This document shows, one piece after another, positions 8,356 through 17,315 of a DNA stretch of 64,000 bases (its first letter is position 1; the number at the start of each line of letters is the position of its first letter). Made by a program: the position numbers and the translations under genes. The DNA lies in the NCBI GenBank assembly GCA_035374585.1, contig DAOSPF010000009.1:4596-68595 (forward strand), written 5' to 3'. The DNA is from JAKPQD01 sp029572965. Its GTDB lineage: Bacteria > Bacteroidota > Bacteroidia > Bacteroidales > DTGW01. A model generated the notes under the pieces. That model was given only the letters and a program-made list of their open reading frames with translations. It had not been told where the DNA came from and searched no databases.

Positions 8356-9423
8356 ATGGATACAAAAGATGAGAAATATCACCTTAGGACACTTCAATTA
8401 GCATTGAACGGGCTTGGACGTGTTGCCCCAAACCCAATGGTAGGTTCTGTTATTGTTTTGGATAATAAAATCATTGGAGAAGGTTATCATCAACACTTTG
8501 GAGGCCCTCATGCTGAAGTAAACGCTATTGCTTCTGTCAAAGACGAAAAGCTTTTGCGCAAAGCCACGTTATACGTCAATCTTGAACCCTGTGCACACTA
8601 TGGAAAAACGCCTCCATGTGCAGAACTTATCATAAAAAAACAAATCCCCAATGTTGTTATTGGCCAGTTAGACCCATTTCCGGCTGTTTCGGGCAAAGGA
8701 CTACAAATGCTTATTGATGCGGGCATCAATGCAGTTGTTGGTGAGCATGTTGACCAATGCAGGTTTCTGAACAGGCGCTTTCTGACTTTTCACGAGAAAA
8801 AAAGGCCTTTTTTTATTTTAAAATGGGCACAAACCATAGATGGATTCATAGATATAGTACGTAATCATAATTCTCCGCAAGCACCTAACTGGATTACAGA
8901 TGAACACACCCGTATATTAGTCCACAAATGGCGTAGCGAAGAGCAAGCCATATTGATTGGCACTAACACCGCGCTTTTTGACAACCCACGGCTCAATACC
9001 CGTGACTTTTATGGTAAAAACCCAATTCGTCTGGTACTGGACAGGCAGTTGAGGCTGCCTAAGACGCTTCATGTTTTTGACAAAAGCGTAAAAACCTTTA
9101 TTTTCACAGAAAAGCAGAAGAAGAGTGAAGAAAATCTTGAATATATTCAAATTGATTTCTCTAAACTTTTATATGAGCTGTCAACATTCTGCTACGAAAG
9201 ACAAATACAATCAGTTATAGTAGAAGGTGGGGCAAGGTTGTTAAACACCTTTATACAGCAGAATTTATGGGACGAAGCAAGGGTATTCATTGGCAATACA
9301 TCATTTGGCAAGGGTATTGCAGCTCCTTCTATGAATAGTATGCCAGTATCCAGTGAAAATCTTCCTAATTCGATGTTAAAAATATGGCACAAGCACCCTG
9401 CAGCTTTTAATATTGATAAATAA
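8356..9423 (+). CDS. ribD: Bifunctional diaminohydroxyphosphoribosylaminopyrimidine deaminase / 5-amino-6-(5-phosphoribosylamino)uracil reductase
   Basis: Second and third steps of riboflavin synthesis. The N-terminal deaminase domain has the zinc-binding set HAE (GGPHAEVNA) and the PCAHYGKTPPC motif; the catalytic Glu is in HAE. The C-terminal half is the RibD/DHFR-like reductase (WAQTIDGFID, EGGARLLNTFI). The frame is open from a GTG at 8323, but I prefer ATG 8356 (MDTKDEKYH), which is preceded by a GAAGGTAG stretch and fits both the promoter position and the usual length of about 350 residues. Other rib genes are not in the window. Confidence 0.93.
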   Translation: MDTKDEKYHLRTLQLALNGLGRVAPNPMVGSVIVLDNKIIGEGYHQHFGGPHAEVNAIASVKDEKLLRKATLYVNLEPCAHYGKTPPCAELIIKKQIPNVVIGQLDPFPAVSGKGLQMLIDAGINAVVGEHVDQCRFLNRRFLTFHEKKRPFFILKWAQTIDGFIDIVRNHNSPQAPNWITDEHTRILVHKWRSEEQAILIGTNTALFDNPRLNTRDFYGKNPIRLVLDRQLRLPKTLHVFDKSVKTFIFTEKQKKSEENLEYIQIDFSKLLYELSTFCYERQIQSVIVEGGARLLNTFIQQNLWDEARVFIGNTSFGKGIAAPSMNSMPVSSENLPNSMLKIWHKHPAAFNIDK

Positions 9424-9451
9424 GCCTATCAAGTATTGAATTGAAAAGAGC

Positions 9452-9850
9452 TTATTTATAAGAAATCTCAACAATGTTGTTTTCCGGGTCAAGAATGATG
9501 CTCTCATAGTACCCGTCGCCAGTAACACGTGGTTCGCTGGCAATATAATATCCGTCTTTTCTCAAACGCTCTGTTAGCTCCTCAAGATTTTCTTTACTAT
9601 CCACACCTAAAGCCAGGTGCGCAAGCCCGAAATGCTGAACATTAGTACTTACAGGGATTTCGGCTATATTAGGTTTATGCATCAGCTCAATACGCGTATT
9701 TCCAACAAATTCAATAAAATACGACTGAAACATCCTGTTTTTATTGATATACAAGGTACTCGACTTCCCATTGAAGTATTTTTCGTAAAATTGACGCATA
9801 GTTTCGAGATCCCTGCACCAGATAGCAACGTGAGCCAATGATATTTTCAT
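9452..9850 (-). CDS. VOC (glyoxalase/bleomycin-resistance) family protein
   Basis: A 132-residue protein with the paired beta-alpha-beta-beta-beta units of the VOC superfamily. Candidate metal ligands: His in SLAHVAIWC near the N-terminus, Glu in RIELMHK, His in FGLAHLALGV, and Glu in NIVEISY at the C-terminus, the usual four-position H/E pattern. The substrate cannot be read from sequence; lactoylglutathione lyase-like or unrelated dioxygenase-like roles are both possible. It follows the TolC-like gene by 18 bases and probably shares its transcript. Confidence 0.85.
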   Translation of the reverse strand: MKISLAHVAIWCRDLETMRQFYEKYFNGKSSTLYINKNRMFQSYFIEFVGNTRIELMHKPNIAEIPVSTNVQHFGLAHLALGVDSKENLEELTERLRKDGYYIASEPRVTGDGYYESIILDPENNIVEISYK

Positions 9851-9868
9851 AAAGAAGTGTTGATTAGG

Positions 9869-11206
9869 TTATAAAACAATAGGAATACCCTTGTAAAAAT
9901 CAAGAATTTTCAGGTTAAAGATAAACTTATATTTTGCCTGGAGCAAATCAGACTGAACCTTCAAATAATTATTCTGGGCCACTACAAAATCGATGTGGCT
10001 TATCAAGCCAAGCTCATATTTTTGCCTGATATTTTTAAAATTTTCTTCTTGGGCAGCAGCAGCCTTAGTTTGAGCTTTATAGCTTTCGTAAGAAGCCTTA
10101 GCATCGGCAAAGGCTTGCTCCACTTCCTTACGAACCCCTAATTTACTTTGTTGTAACGAATACTCAGCATCAAGTTTATTCAATTTAGCGTTCTTTACAT
10201 TTTTAACATTCTGAAAACGGGTAAAAATAGGCACTGACAAATTAATTGAAAGTTGTTTGTAAAGCTTTTGGTCCAACTGGTCATTAACAGGAACCTTTTC
10301 CCCGGTAAGAGTCTTTTCATCTAAGTTATACTGGCTATAATATTGCCCGGTAAGGCTGATTTGCGGACTAAATGCCCCTTTTGCAACAGCATAACGACGT
10401 TCGGCACTTTTCAAAGCATATTCAGCGCCCTTTATTTGTGGAAGAGTATTTAAAGCAACATCAATAACCGAATCGGCATTTTCTGCAAAAGTATCAGGGA
10501 CTGCAAGAATTGGAGGCGCTACAATATCAAAATTTTTGACCGTGTCGAGATCTAACATCTGGGCTAATGTCAGTAATGACATGTTCAGCCGATTTTGGGC
10601 TTCTGTAAGAGAAGACAAATTGGTCATTGCTGTAGCTTCAACTTCCAATTGTGCACCTCTGGCGATACTTCCAACAGCATACTTTGCATTGGTATTTTCC
10701 AACTCTAACTTTGAAGCCTCGTATTGTTTCTTTAACACCTGAAAATATTCCTTATCATACAATATCTGGAAAAACGAAGAGGCAATGGAAAGGGATATAT
10801 CGTTCCTGGCTTTTTTCAGGCTTTCATTAGCTGACAGAAACGAATAATAATCGGCCCTGATTGTGTTTAAGTTCTGAAAACCACTAAAAATGGTCAGATT
10901 GGAACTAAGCCCCACACTACCCGAATTCAGGTTGTTAGAATAAGCAAAACTGCTATAATCAGCTACACGTCCGCGACCGATATTATGACTTCCGCCAGCA
11001 CCCAAATCTGGCAATAGGTTGAAATATGATTGCTTGTAATTATTTTTTGAAATCTGAGTTTGAAGCTCTTGCCTTTTCAAAGTCAGGTTATTTTCTAAAG
11101 CATACGAGATGCATTCTTGTAAAGTCATAGCTTTTTGAGAGAAAATGACTGACGACAAAAGTAAAAAAGCAATAGCCATAGAAGCCTTAACAACAATATC
11201 TTTCAT
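9869..11206 (-). CDS. TolC family outer membrane protein
   Basis: A 445-residue protein with a signal peptide (cleavage near FSQ-KA) and two homologous OEP halves, each with long helices and two short beta strands (first repeat ends around NLTIFSGF, second around LSVPIFTRFQN). TolC-type proteins trimerise into outer-membrane channels for efflux or type I secretion. No inner-membrane transporter or membrane-fusion protein lies next to it, so its partner is encoded elsewhere. It has its own -7 element at 11248 and is downstream of the TonB-dependent receptor by 138 bases. Confidence 0.9.
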   Translation of the reverse strand: MKDIVVKASMAIAFLLLSSVIFSQKAMTLQECISYALENNLTLKRQELQTQISKNNYKQSYFNLLPDLGAGGSHNIGRGRVADYSSFAYSNNLNSGSVGLSSNLTIFSGFQNLNTIRADYYSFLSANESLKKARNDISLSIASSFFQILYDKEYFQVLKKQYEASKLELENTNAKYAVGSIARGAQLEVEATAMTNLSSLTEAQNRLNMSLLTLAQMLDLDTVKNFDIVAPPILAVPDTFAENADSVIDVALNTLPQIKGAEYALKSAERRYAVAKGAFSPQISLTGQYYSQYNLDEKTLTGEKVPVNDQLDQKLYKQLSINLSVPIFTRFQNVKNVKNAKLNKLDAEYSLQQSKLGVRKEVEQAFADAKASYESYKAQTKAAAAQEENFKNIRQKYELGLISHIDFVVAQNNYLKVQSDLLQAKYKFIFNLKILDFYKGIPIVL

Positions 11207-11247
11207 GGTACAGAATATCGCAGATTAATTTTTATCACCAAAAGAGT

Positions 11248-11255
11248 CAAAAGTA
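11248..11255 (-). promoter_or_regulatory. -7 promoter element for the TolC-like gene
   Basis: On the minus strand this reads TACTTTTG (TAnnTTTG), 42 bases upstream of the start at 11206. No clear -33 element was seen. Confidence 0.4.
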
Positions 11256-11344
11256 AGAAATATTTAATCATCCTGATATGAGAGTCTGTTTTTTTACAAA
11301 AAAGCGTTTCAATTCTGGCAAACTCAAATGCTTTTTACATAAGT

Positions 11345-13693
11345 CTAAAACTCAATTTTATAACTCAAGACAGGTAAAACAACTGCATAGGTATCTTTTT
11401 CAATTGTTTTAGTTTTAATATTGTAGTAATACCCTCCTTGGTTAGGTGACCCCAGCGCATTCTTAACCTGCAATGCCCATGTCCCCGAGAACCTGCGATG
11501 GTTTGTACGGTAAGTCAATGTAAAATCAAGGTAATAAGTTGCCGGAAATTGCTTTTCAAAAGCCTTAGCTTCATCCGAAACAACACGCTGCTGTACAATC
11601 GACTCAGCCTCGTTCAGCGGCGAATAGCGCTCCCCTCCTATATAATTGAACCGTGCATTAATTCCAATCACCTTATTTCGTGCTGTAAAAAACTCTTTTC
11701 CAACCAAAAGGTTTGCTGTAAAGTTTTTATTAAAACGGGTATTGCGCCAAACCCCATCGTCTGCCTTATACTCTGAATTAAAAACGGACGTAGTTACAAG
11801 ATAATAAAAATTATTGTTCAAAAACCTCTCAAAAGTCAGGTCAACGCCATAATTGCGACCAGTTGAGTTATTTTCGAGCTTCTCCCTGAAAGTCCAATCC
11901 TGGGAGAAGTTAACCATAGAGTACGAACTATCAGCAATTCCGGGGATATCATACAAATATTGGAAATAAGGCTCAACTTTCAACCTCAACTTATCGGTAA
12001 TCCGCCAGTCATAAGACAAAACAATGTGATGAGCCTTGGAAAAGTCAAGGTCTTTGTTCAGATATGCCTTACTCCCATTGATATTTTCTGAAATAAAATA
12101 AAACTTCAATTCTTCAAGTTGGCTATGTTTTCCATAACCAAGGCTTATTGTCTGTTTGGGTGATATTTCAAAACTGGCGCTCAACCTTGGGTCAACTGAA
12201 TAATTATCGTTCAACAAAAAATAATTGGTATTTATCCCGCCATTGAAGGTAAAGCGAGAAGACACCTCATATTTTGCCTGGGCATAAAACTCTGCCAATC
12301 CGCTATGCCCATTTTCTTTAACAATATTCTGGAATGTAGAAAGGGCTTCATTCATAATACCTGATATATCAAGGTTATAAAATATCTCATGATAATTAAC
12401 CCCCGTTTTCAAAGTAGTTTGGGCATTAAACTTATGGTTGATGTACGAACTCATTGTAACTCGCCATGAATTATCTTTCAGCTTAGTACTTGGCTGCAAA
12501 TTCATAGATTTGTCGAGCATTTCTTCTAAAAAGCTATTCCGGGTCCCCGAAACAGCAACTGTAGTACTAACAAAAGACTGATTGCCCAGGATCATTTTAT
12601 GGTTCAGGCCGGCAGCGCCAATATCCAAGCCCCAGTTATACTTCACTTTATCCCACGAGCTTTCCCACACCATCGAATCTTTATCTACAGGTTCATTGTT
12701 TTCATCTAAAGCGCCAATACCCCAGAAAGAAAAGGTGCCGGCTGTTTTGGTCGGGAAGTTAAACTTAAACGACAAATCCTGATATTTGGGCACTTGCTGC
12801 GAGGGTATCATCCCCATATTAGATAGAATGCCTGTAGTAGAATATCTATAATTAAAAAGGTAAGAAGCTTTGCCTTTTTCGCCCAAAGGCCCTTCCGAAG
12901 CCACATCAATACCCATCAAGCCTGCCTGAAAAGTATTTTCAAAACGTTCATTATTTCCATTGCGCAACTTCATATCAAACACTCCGGCAAGCGCATTGCC
13001 ATACTCAGAAGGGAATGCCCCGGTAAAAAAATCAGAATTGGCCAACAACTGGCTGCTAAATATCGTTACAACCCCTCCCCCAGCTATATTTCCGCCAGCA
13101 AAATGGTTAGGGTTTGGAATTTCAACCCCTTCAAGCCTCCAGGAAACACCCTTGGGAGAGTTGCCCCTGATAGTGATTGCATTATCTTGCACAGACCCAA
13201 CTGTTACTCCGGCAAAAGCAGATGCCATGCGGGCCGGGTCGTCCAACCCTCCGGCATAACGACGGGTTTCTTCAACCGTGAACGAACGGGCGCTGACAGC
13301 AGCCATGGTATTCAACGGCCTGTCTTTACGAGTAAAGGCTTTTACCTTCACTTCATCCATCTGGGTCACAGATTGCTTTAAACTAATATTCAGCACTACC
13401 TCTTTCCCTGACGAAACAAGTATTTCGGGAATTATAACTGTCTCATATCCCAGAAAAGATACTTGTATATTATACCTCCCTATGGGAACACCAGTAATTT
13501 TAAACAATCCATCCACATCGGCAATATTACCAAGACCCGGATTGGTGTTTAATACAACTACACTTGCCCCGGGAAGTGCAGCTTGCGATTCGCTATCATA
13601 TACCTTCCCTTTTACTGTTTGTGTTATGGTTTGCGACAATGCAACATTGAAAGCTGCACAAATAAATAATATTAGAAGTTTAATTTTCCTCAT
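11345..13693 (-). CDS. TonB-dependent receptor with carboxypeptidase-regulatory-like N-terminal domain
   Basis: A 782-residue outer-membrane protein. Signal peptide (residues 1-20), then a carboxypeptidase-regulatory-like domain (about 27-110, VKGKVYDSESQAALPGASVVV and VSFLGYET), a plug domain (GVTVGSVQDNAITIRGNSPKG, then LEGVEIPNPNHF) and a beta-barrel ending in Phe. No STN signalling domain is present, so it cannot itself engage FecR in the classical way. Substrate unknown; there is no SusD-like partner next to it, so polysaccharide uptake of the Sus kind is unlikely. It lies 204 bases downstream of the repeat protein and may belong to the same regulon as the sigma/FecR pair at 18.3 kb. Confidence 0.93.
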   Translation of the reverse strand: MRKIKLLILFICAAFNVALSQTITQTVKGKVYDSESQAALPGASVVVLNTNPGLGNIADVDGLFKITGVPIGRYNIQVSFLGYETVIIPEILVSSGKEVVLNISLKQSVTQMDEVKVKAFTRKDRPLNTMAAVSARSFTVEETRRYAGGLDDPARMASAFAGVTVGSVQDNAITIRGNSPKGVSWRLEGVEIPNPNHFAGGNIAGGGVVTIFSSQLLANSDFFTGAFPSEYGNALAGVFDMKLRNGNNERFENTFQAGLMGIDVASEGPLGEKGKASYLFNYRYSTTGILSNMGMIPSQQVPKYQDLSFKFNFPTKTAGTFSFWGIGALDENNEPVDKDSMVWESSWDKVKYNWGLDIGAAGLNHKMILGNQSFVSTTVAVSGTRNSFLEEMLDKSMNLQPSTKLKDNSWRVTMSSYINHKFNAQTTLKTGVNYHEIFYNLDISGIMNEALSTFQNIVKENGHSGLAEFYAQAKYEVSSRFTFNGGINTNYFLLNDNYSVDPRLSASFEISPKQTISLGYGKHSQLEELKFYFISENINGSKAYLNKDLDFSKAHHIVLSYDWRITDKLRLKVEPYFQYLYDIPGIADSSYSMVNFSQDWTFREKLENNSTGRNYGVDLTFERFLNNNFYYLVTTSVFNSEYKADDGVWRNTRFNKNFTANLLVGKEFFTARNKVIGINARFNYIGGERYSPLNEAESIVQQRVVSDEAKAFEKQFPATYYLDFTLTYRTNHRRFSGTWALQVKNALGSPNQGGYYYNIKTKTIEKDTYAVVLPVLSYKIEF

Positions 13694-13897
13694 GGTTTGA
13701 AATATTTGAGTTTAAAAAGAATATAATTTCCCTGTCTCCATCTTGGAGAGAATTTTTATTGTATTTAAAAATGAAAAACGCGCTACAATTGCTTTATTAA
13801 GGGGTAATTGCTTTGATTATTAGACCTAACACCACCACTTTCCTCTTATGAGTAGGTCAATACATGAATTTTTCCACAATTCGCCTTATACCAGAAA

Positions 13898-15217
13898 TTA
13901 AAAGAAACGAATAGCTACCTTGCCTCCAATCCAGAAATTCAGTTCCCGTCCACTCGGCCATTTGGTTTTTGCAATCTTATATGGGGCATAATCGCTGAAA
14001 TACTTATGGTTTTGAGATTGATCAGAACCTACATACTGCAAATTAGCTGTCAAGCCAGCAGCAATGGATAGTTTGGAAGCCAATTTGCGGTCAACGCCAA
14101 AATATATCTTATAAAGCTGGTTGTGCCAATCGCTGTCCCATCGTTTATAATACTGCTGAGAAGAAACATCCAGGTCGAAGCTAAGCCTTTCGTTGTATTC
14201 AAAGGTTGTACCCAAGCCATAACCAAATGCCCAAATCGGTGCATCTAACGTTGATGGGTCAACTCCCAAAAGCAGGATACCGTGCAGCTTTTTTGCACCT
14301 GAACGAAAAGCAAGGTTCACGTTATACTTTTCATCTGTCGAAACTTCAAACTGACGGATGCCGTTACGACTGAGATTCACTAACCCAATAGCAACACCAT
14401 TCAACGTATCAGCAATATTGACAACGCCCACCTGCACACCGTCCACTTTTCGGGCAACATTGACCACTCCGGCCACTTGCGAACCTTTTATTTCATTAGC
14501 CACGTTAGCAACTCCTGCGACCTGCGTACCATTAGCCTTTCCAAAAGCCTGGTTGGTAACCCCGGCCACCTGGCATCCAAAAAGATTACGACTTGTATTG
14601 CTTACCCCGGCAACTCCTGCGCCAGTCATATCCTTACTCACATTGGAAACTCCGGCAACCTGAACTCCCATTATTGAACTAACAGCTACATTGGAAACGC
14701 CGGTTATCTGCTGCACTTTAACTACAGACGAATCGCCGCCTTTGTCAACCATAACATTGCTGACGCCTGCAATCTGGATACCCTCAACACGGCCACCTGT
14801 AATGCTTGCAACACCACTAACCTGCGAGCCTACTACAGATTGTCTGTTGAAACTCACCACCCCGGATATTTGACTGCCACGGACATTTTTTGAAACATTG
14901 GACACTCCGGCTATCTGAACGCCAACAACGTTGCCGCCTATAAAGTTGCTCACCCCGGCTACCTGGGCACCATTGACATCACTTTTTACAATATTAAATA
15001 CGCCCCCAACTTCAAAAGCTGCAACAGCAGGAACGTATCCTCCAATACAATTTATTGACACGCAAACTGCATCAGCCCCAGAAACCGGATTGAATGAGAA
15101 ATATGGTACAAAAGATATTTGAATAGGGGATATACGCTGCATTTTTGCAGAATCATCTTGCGAAAATGCATTAAAACTAAATAACCCAACTAACACTAAA
15201 ACTAAAAACCTTTTCAT
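13898..15217 (-). CDS. Outer-membrane protein with GxQxAGVxN repeats (LA_2272-like surface repeat protein)
   Basis: A 439-residue protein with a signal peptide (residues 1-19, NAFSQ). Residues about 69-285 hold roughly 13 units of 14-16 residues with the pattern G-x-Q-[VI]-[AS]-G-V-x-N-[VI], ideal for a beta-helix or for stacked strands. The C-terminal 155 residues look like amphipathic beta strands and end in IRFF, an aromatic terminus typical of outer-membrane barrels. The repeats resemble the surface repeat family first named in Leptospira (LA_2272); this assignment is from memory of the motif. Its whole mature region corresponds to residues about 225-666 of the protein encoded just upstream (15315-17315), so the two are paralogues. 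Function unknown. Confidence 0.8.
   Translation of the reverse strand: MKRFLVLVLVGLFSFNAFSQDDSAKMQRISPIQISFVPYFSFNPVSGADAVCVSINCIGGYVPAVAAFEVGGVFNIVKSDVNGAQVAGVSNFIGGNVVGVQIAGVSNVSKNVRGSQISGVVSFNRQSVVGSQVSGVASITGGRVEGIQIAGVSNVMVDKGGDSSVVKVQQITGVSNVAVSSIMGVQVAGVSNVSKDMTGAGVAGVSNTSRNLFGCQVAGVTNQAFGKANGTQVAGVANVANEIKGSQVAGVVNVARKVDGVQVGVVNIADTLNGVAIGLVNLSRNGIRQFEVSTDEKYNVNLAFRSGAKKLHGILLLGVDPSTLDAPIWAFGYGLGTTFEYNERLSFDLDVSSQQYYKRWDSDWHNQLYKIYFGVDRKLASKLSIAAGLTANLQYVGSDQSQNHKYFSDYAPYKIAKTKWPSGRELNFWIGGKVAIRFF
14363..15013 (-). repeat. Degenerate ~45-bp coding repeats (13 protein units)
   Basis: The repeat-bearing part of the 439-residue protein. Units are conserved at protein level (AGVSN core) but diverged at DNA level, so this is neither a CRISPR array nor a recent slippage-prone tandem array. 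It produces several spurious open frames on the plus strand. Confidence 0.75.
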
Positions 15218-15314
15218 GACTGTATTATTTTAAACTATTAAACATTGATTCTTTCTGAAATCAATGCTATGACAGCTTAAAATAAATACCCCTCCACTCT
15301 GTTTTGAAAAAATA

Positions 15315-17315
15315 TCAGAACCTAATACCAACGCGGGCTCCAATATAACTACTCAGTTTATGGCCTGTTGAAACGTTAGAAGATGATAAGGTATATGGAA
15401 TTATTTTTGAAAAAGTTGAACTGCTGCTGGCATCATCGGTATTATAATACATGAGATTGTATGTTAAACCATAAGCAAGATAGCTGTTGGAAGAAATTTT
15501 CCTGTTAAACCCCAGATACCCTCTGAAAGCCTGGGCATTGTTTTCAACATCTGACTTATGGACAATATTTTGTTCCATAATATTCAGTTCTATATCGTTC
15601 TTTTCATTTAGTTGCCACATGGTACCCAAACCAATGCCATAGCCCCACACAGGATCGCTGACATAAAAGGCATTTGCGCCCACTGTGAAAAATGTAAAAA
15701 ACTTTTTCACCCCTGTCCTGTATGCCAGGTTAACATTGAGCAATTCATCTGCATATACCTCAACTTTATGATAACCGTTTTTTACATAGTTGAACAACCC
15801 AATAGGCACGCCAGTGCAGGTATCGGCAATGTTTATCAAGGCAAGCTGCGAACCATCCACTTTTTCAGCAATGTTCAGCATGCTTGTCATCTGCATTCCT
15901 TCAACAGTGTCAGATATATTTATCAATCCGGCTGCCTGCACACCTTTGTTCTTTTTTGAGATATTCAAAAAACCAGCAACCTGCGCCCCCTGAACTTCTC
16001 CCGAAGTGTTTAAAAAACCAGACACCTGGGCTCCTTTAACTTGTTTGGCATGGCAGGAAATTCCTGCCACCTGCGTCTGAATGTCTTTTGAAACCACATT
16101 GATGAGGCCGGATATCTGCGAGCCTGTTGTCCTTTCTAATATATTGATGCATCCCGAAAGTTGCGGCCCATATACATTTTTACCTACATTGATAACTCCT
16201 GACAACTGCAAATAGCTGTCTTTGCTGACATTTACCACACCAGATATCTGCGAAGGAGCATTACCCCAAGTAATATTCAATACACCTGCTACCTGTACCC
16301 CGGCATCTTTAACAACTAAGTTACCCACCCCGGCCAACTGAACCCCTTTGGCCGATTCAACAATATTTAAAGCTCCTGCAGTCTGACATCCTTGCACGTA
16401 TTTACATACATTGAATACTCCGGCAGCCTGGTAGCCCAAAACAGAGTCGCCTACAACATTAGCTACTCCTGCGCATTGTATAAAACGGGCATTACCTGAA
16501 ACAATATTCATAATTCCGCCAAATTCAGCAACATTCACTTCCTTAACGTAACCAATAGTCATATTAAACGACATATCGTTACTGACACTCCCGGCCAAAA
16601 GTTTATTGGTACCCACAAATGGCAACAACGAAAAGCTCACCTTTTTGAACACCTCATCCTTAATGTTGGCTGCATTGGTTTTCAGCTTGTCACTAAGCAA
16701 CCATGCGGGGATATTGATTTTATTGACAATTTTATTGGTATCCTCCTGTTGTTTCTTCAATGGCATTGTTACCACCTTATTATGAACTACAATAGGTTGA
16801 ATCTGTCCCGGGTCGTAGCCTGATTTGCTAACAATAAGTTGTGCAGCCGAATCGCTTGCCGGCACCAACATTTTAAAATACCCATATTCATCAGTATTAA
16901 CTGAAACAAGGCTGTTTTTATCATACACAGTAACATCCTTCAACAACCCCTCATTGTCAGCACCAGTAATATAGCCTTCTACCACTAACTTTTTTTGAAT
17001 TTGCCCGGCATTCTTGTTTTGCTTGAGGATAATGTATTTACCCCTTGACCTGAACAGCACTTTGTCGCCCATTACTAACGAAAGCACGTATCTGACAGGT
17101 TGTTTGTAGCAATTGATTGTTACTGGCCTGATTTCTTGAATAACACTACTACTATAAGAAAATGTAACACCTGCTTGTACTGATATTTTATCAAGCACCT
17201 CATCAACAGACATATTATTGCCATTGATGGTAACCTGTCTTTCTAAAACAGGGATTTCGGACCTGACTATTGAAATTGCTACAAAAATGAGCAATATACA
17301 GAGCTTTATCTTCAT
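15315..17315 (-). CDS. STN-domain protein fused to GxQxAGVxN repeats and a barrel-like C-terminus (candidate non-TonB surface-signalling receptor)
   Basis: A 666-residue exported protein. Residues 1-20 are a signal peptide; 27-98 an STN (secretin/TonB short N-terminal) domain (MSVDEVLDKISVQAGVTFSY, KYIILK); 109-187 a carboxypeptidase-regulatory-like domain (VEGYITG, TDEYGYFKMLV); 188-260 a linker; 264-510 about 17 repeats of the AGVxN type; 511-666 a beta-rich region ending in GIRF. STN plus a regulatory domain normally precede a TonB receptor plug and barrel, but no plug is present. It overlaps the end of fecR by 4 bases (ATGA), so the two are translationally coupled. I infer that the STN domain contacts FecR in the periplasm and that the repeat/barrel part sits in the outer membrane. 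Confidence 0.82.
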   Translation of the reverse strand: MKIKLCILLIFVAISIVRSEIPVLERQVTINGNNMSVDEVLDKISVQAGVTFSYSSSVIQEIRPVTINCYKQPVRYVLSLVMGDKVLFRSRGKYIILKQNKNAGQIQKKLVVEGYITGADNEGLLKDVTVYDKNSLVSVNTDEYGYFKMLVPASDSAAQLIVSKSGYDPGQIQPIVVHNKVVTMPLKKQQEDTNKIVNKINIPAWLLSDKLKTNAANIKDEVFKKVSFSLLPFVGTNKLLAGSVSNDMSFNMTIGYVKEVNVAEFGGIMNIVSGNARFIQCAGVANVVGDSVLGYQAAGVFNVCKYVQGCQTAGALNIVESAKGVQLAGVGNLVVKDAGVQVAGVLNITWGNAPSQISGVVNVSKDSYLQLSGVINVGKNVYGPQLSGCINILERTTGSQISGLINVVSKDIQTQVAGISCHAKQVKGAQVSGFLNTSGEVQGAQVAGFLNISKKNKGVQAAGLINISDTVEGMQMTSMLNIAEKVDGSQLALINIADTCTGVPIGLFNYVKNGYHKVEVYADELLNVNLAYRTGVKKFFTFFTVGANAFYVSDPVWGYGIGLGTMWQLNEKNDIELNIMEQNIVHKSDVENNAQAFRGYLGFNRKISSNSYLAYGLTYNLMYYNTDDASSSSTFSKIIPYTLSSSNVSTGHKLSSYIGARVGIRF
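15786..16526 (-). repeat. Degenerate ~45-bp coding repeats (about 17 protein units)
   Basis: Repeat region of the STN protein. Some units deviate in the middle position (QCAGV, QTAGA, QLSGC, QMTSM), so the array is more diverged than that of its neighbour. Confidence 0.7.

Noticed and set aside
13735..13760. Possible terminator TCTCCATCTTGGAGA with a T run
   Set aside because: The T run lies on the plus-strand side, whereas both neighbouring genes are on the minus strand; the stem is short.
14358..14873. Several open frames on the plus strand across the repeat region
   Set aside because: They are antisense to the AGVxN coding repeats and are made of repeated Thr/Pro/Ala words that mirror it; the minus-strand protein has a signal peptide and a sensible C-terminus.
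14363..15013. CRISPR-like periodic pattern of about 45 bases
   Set aside because: The period is in the protein sequence; DNA units are diverged, with no constant repeat and unique spacer alternation and no cas genes.
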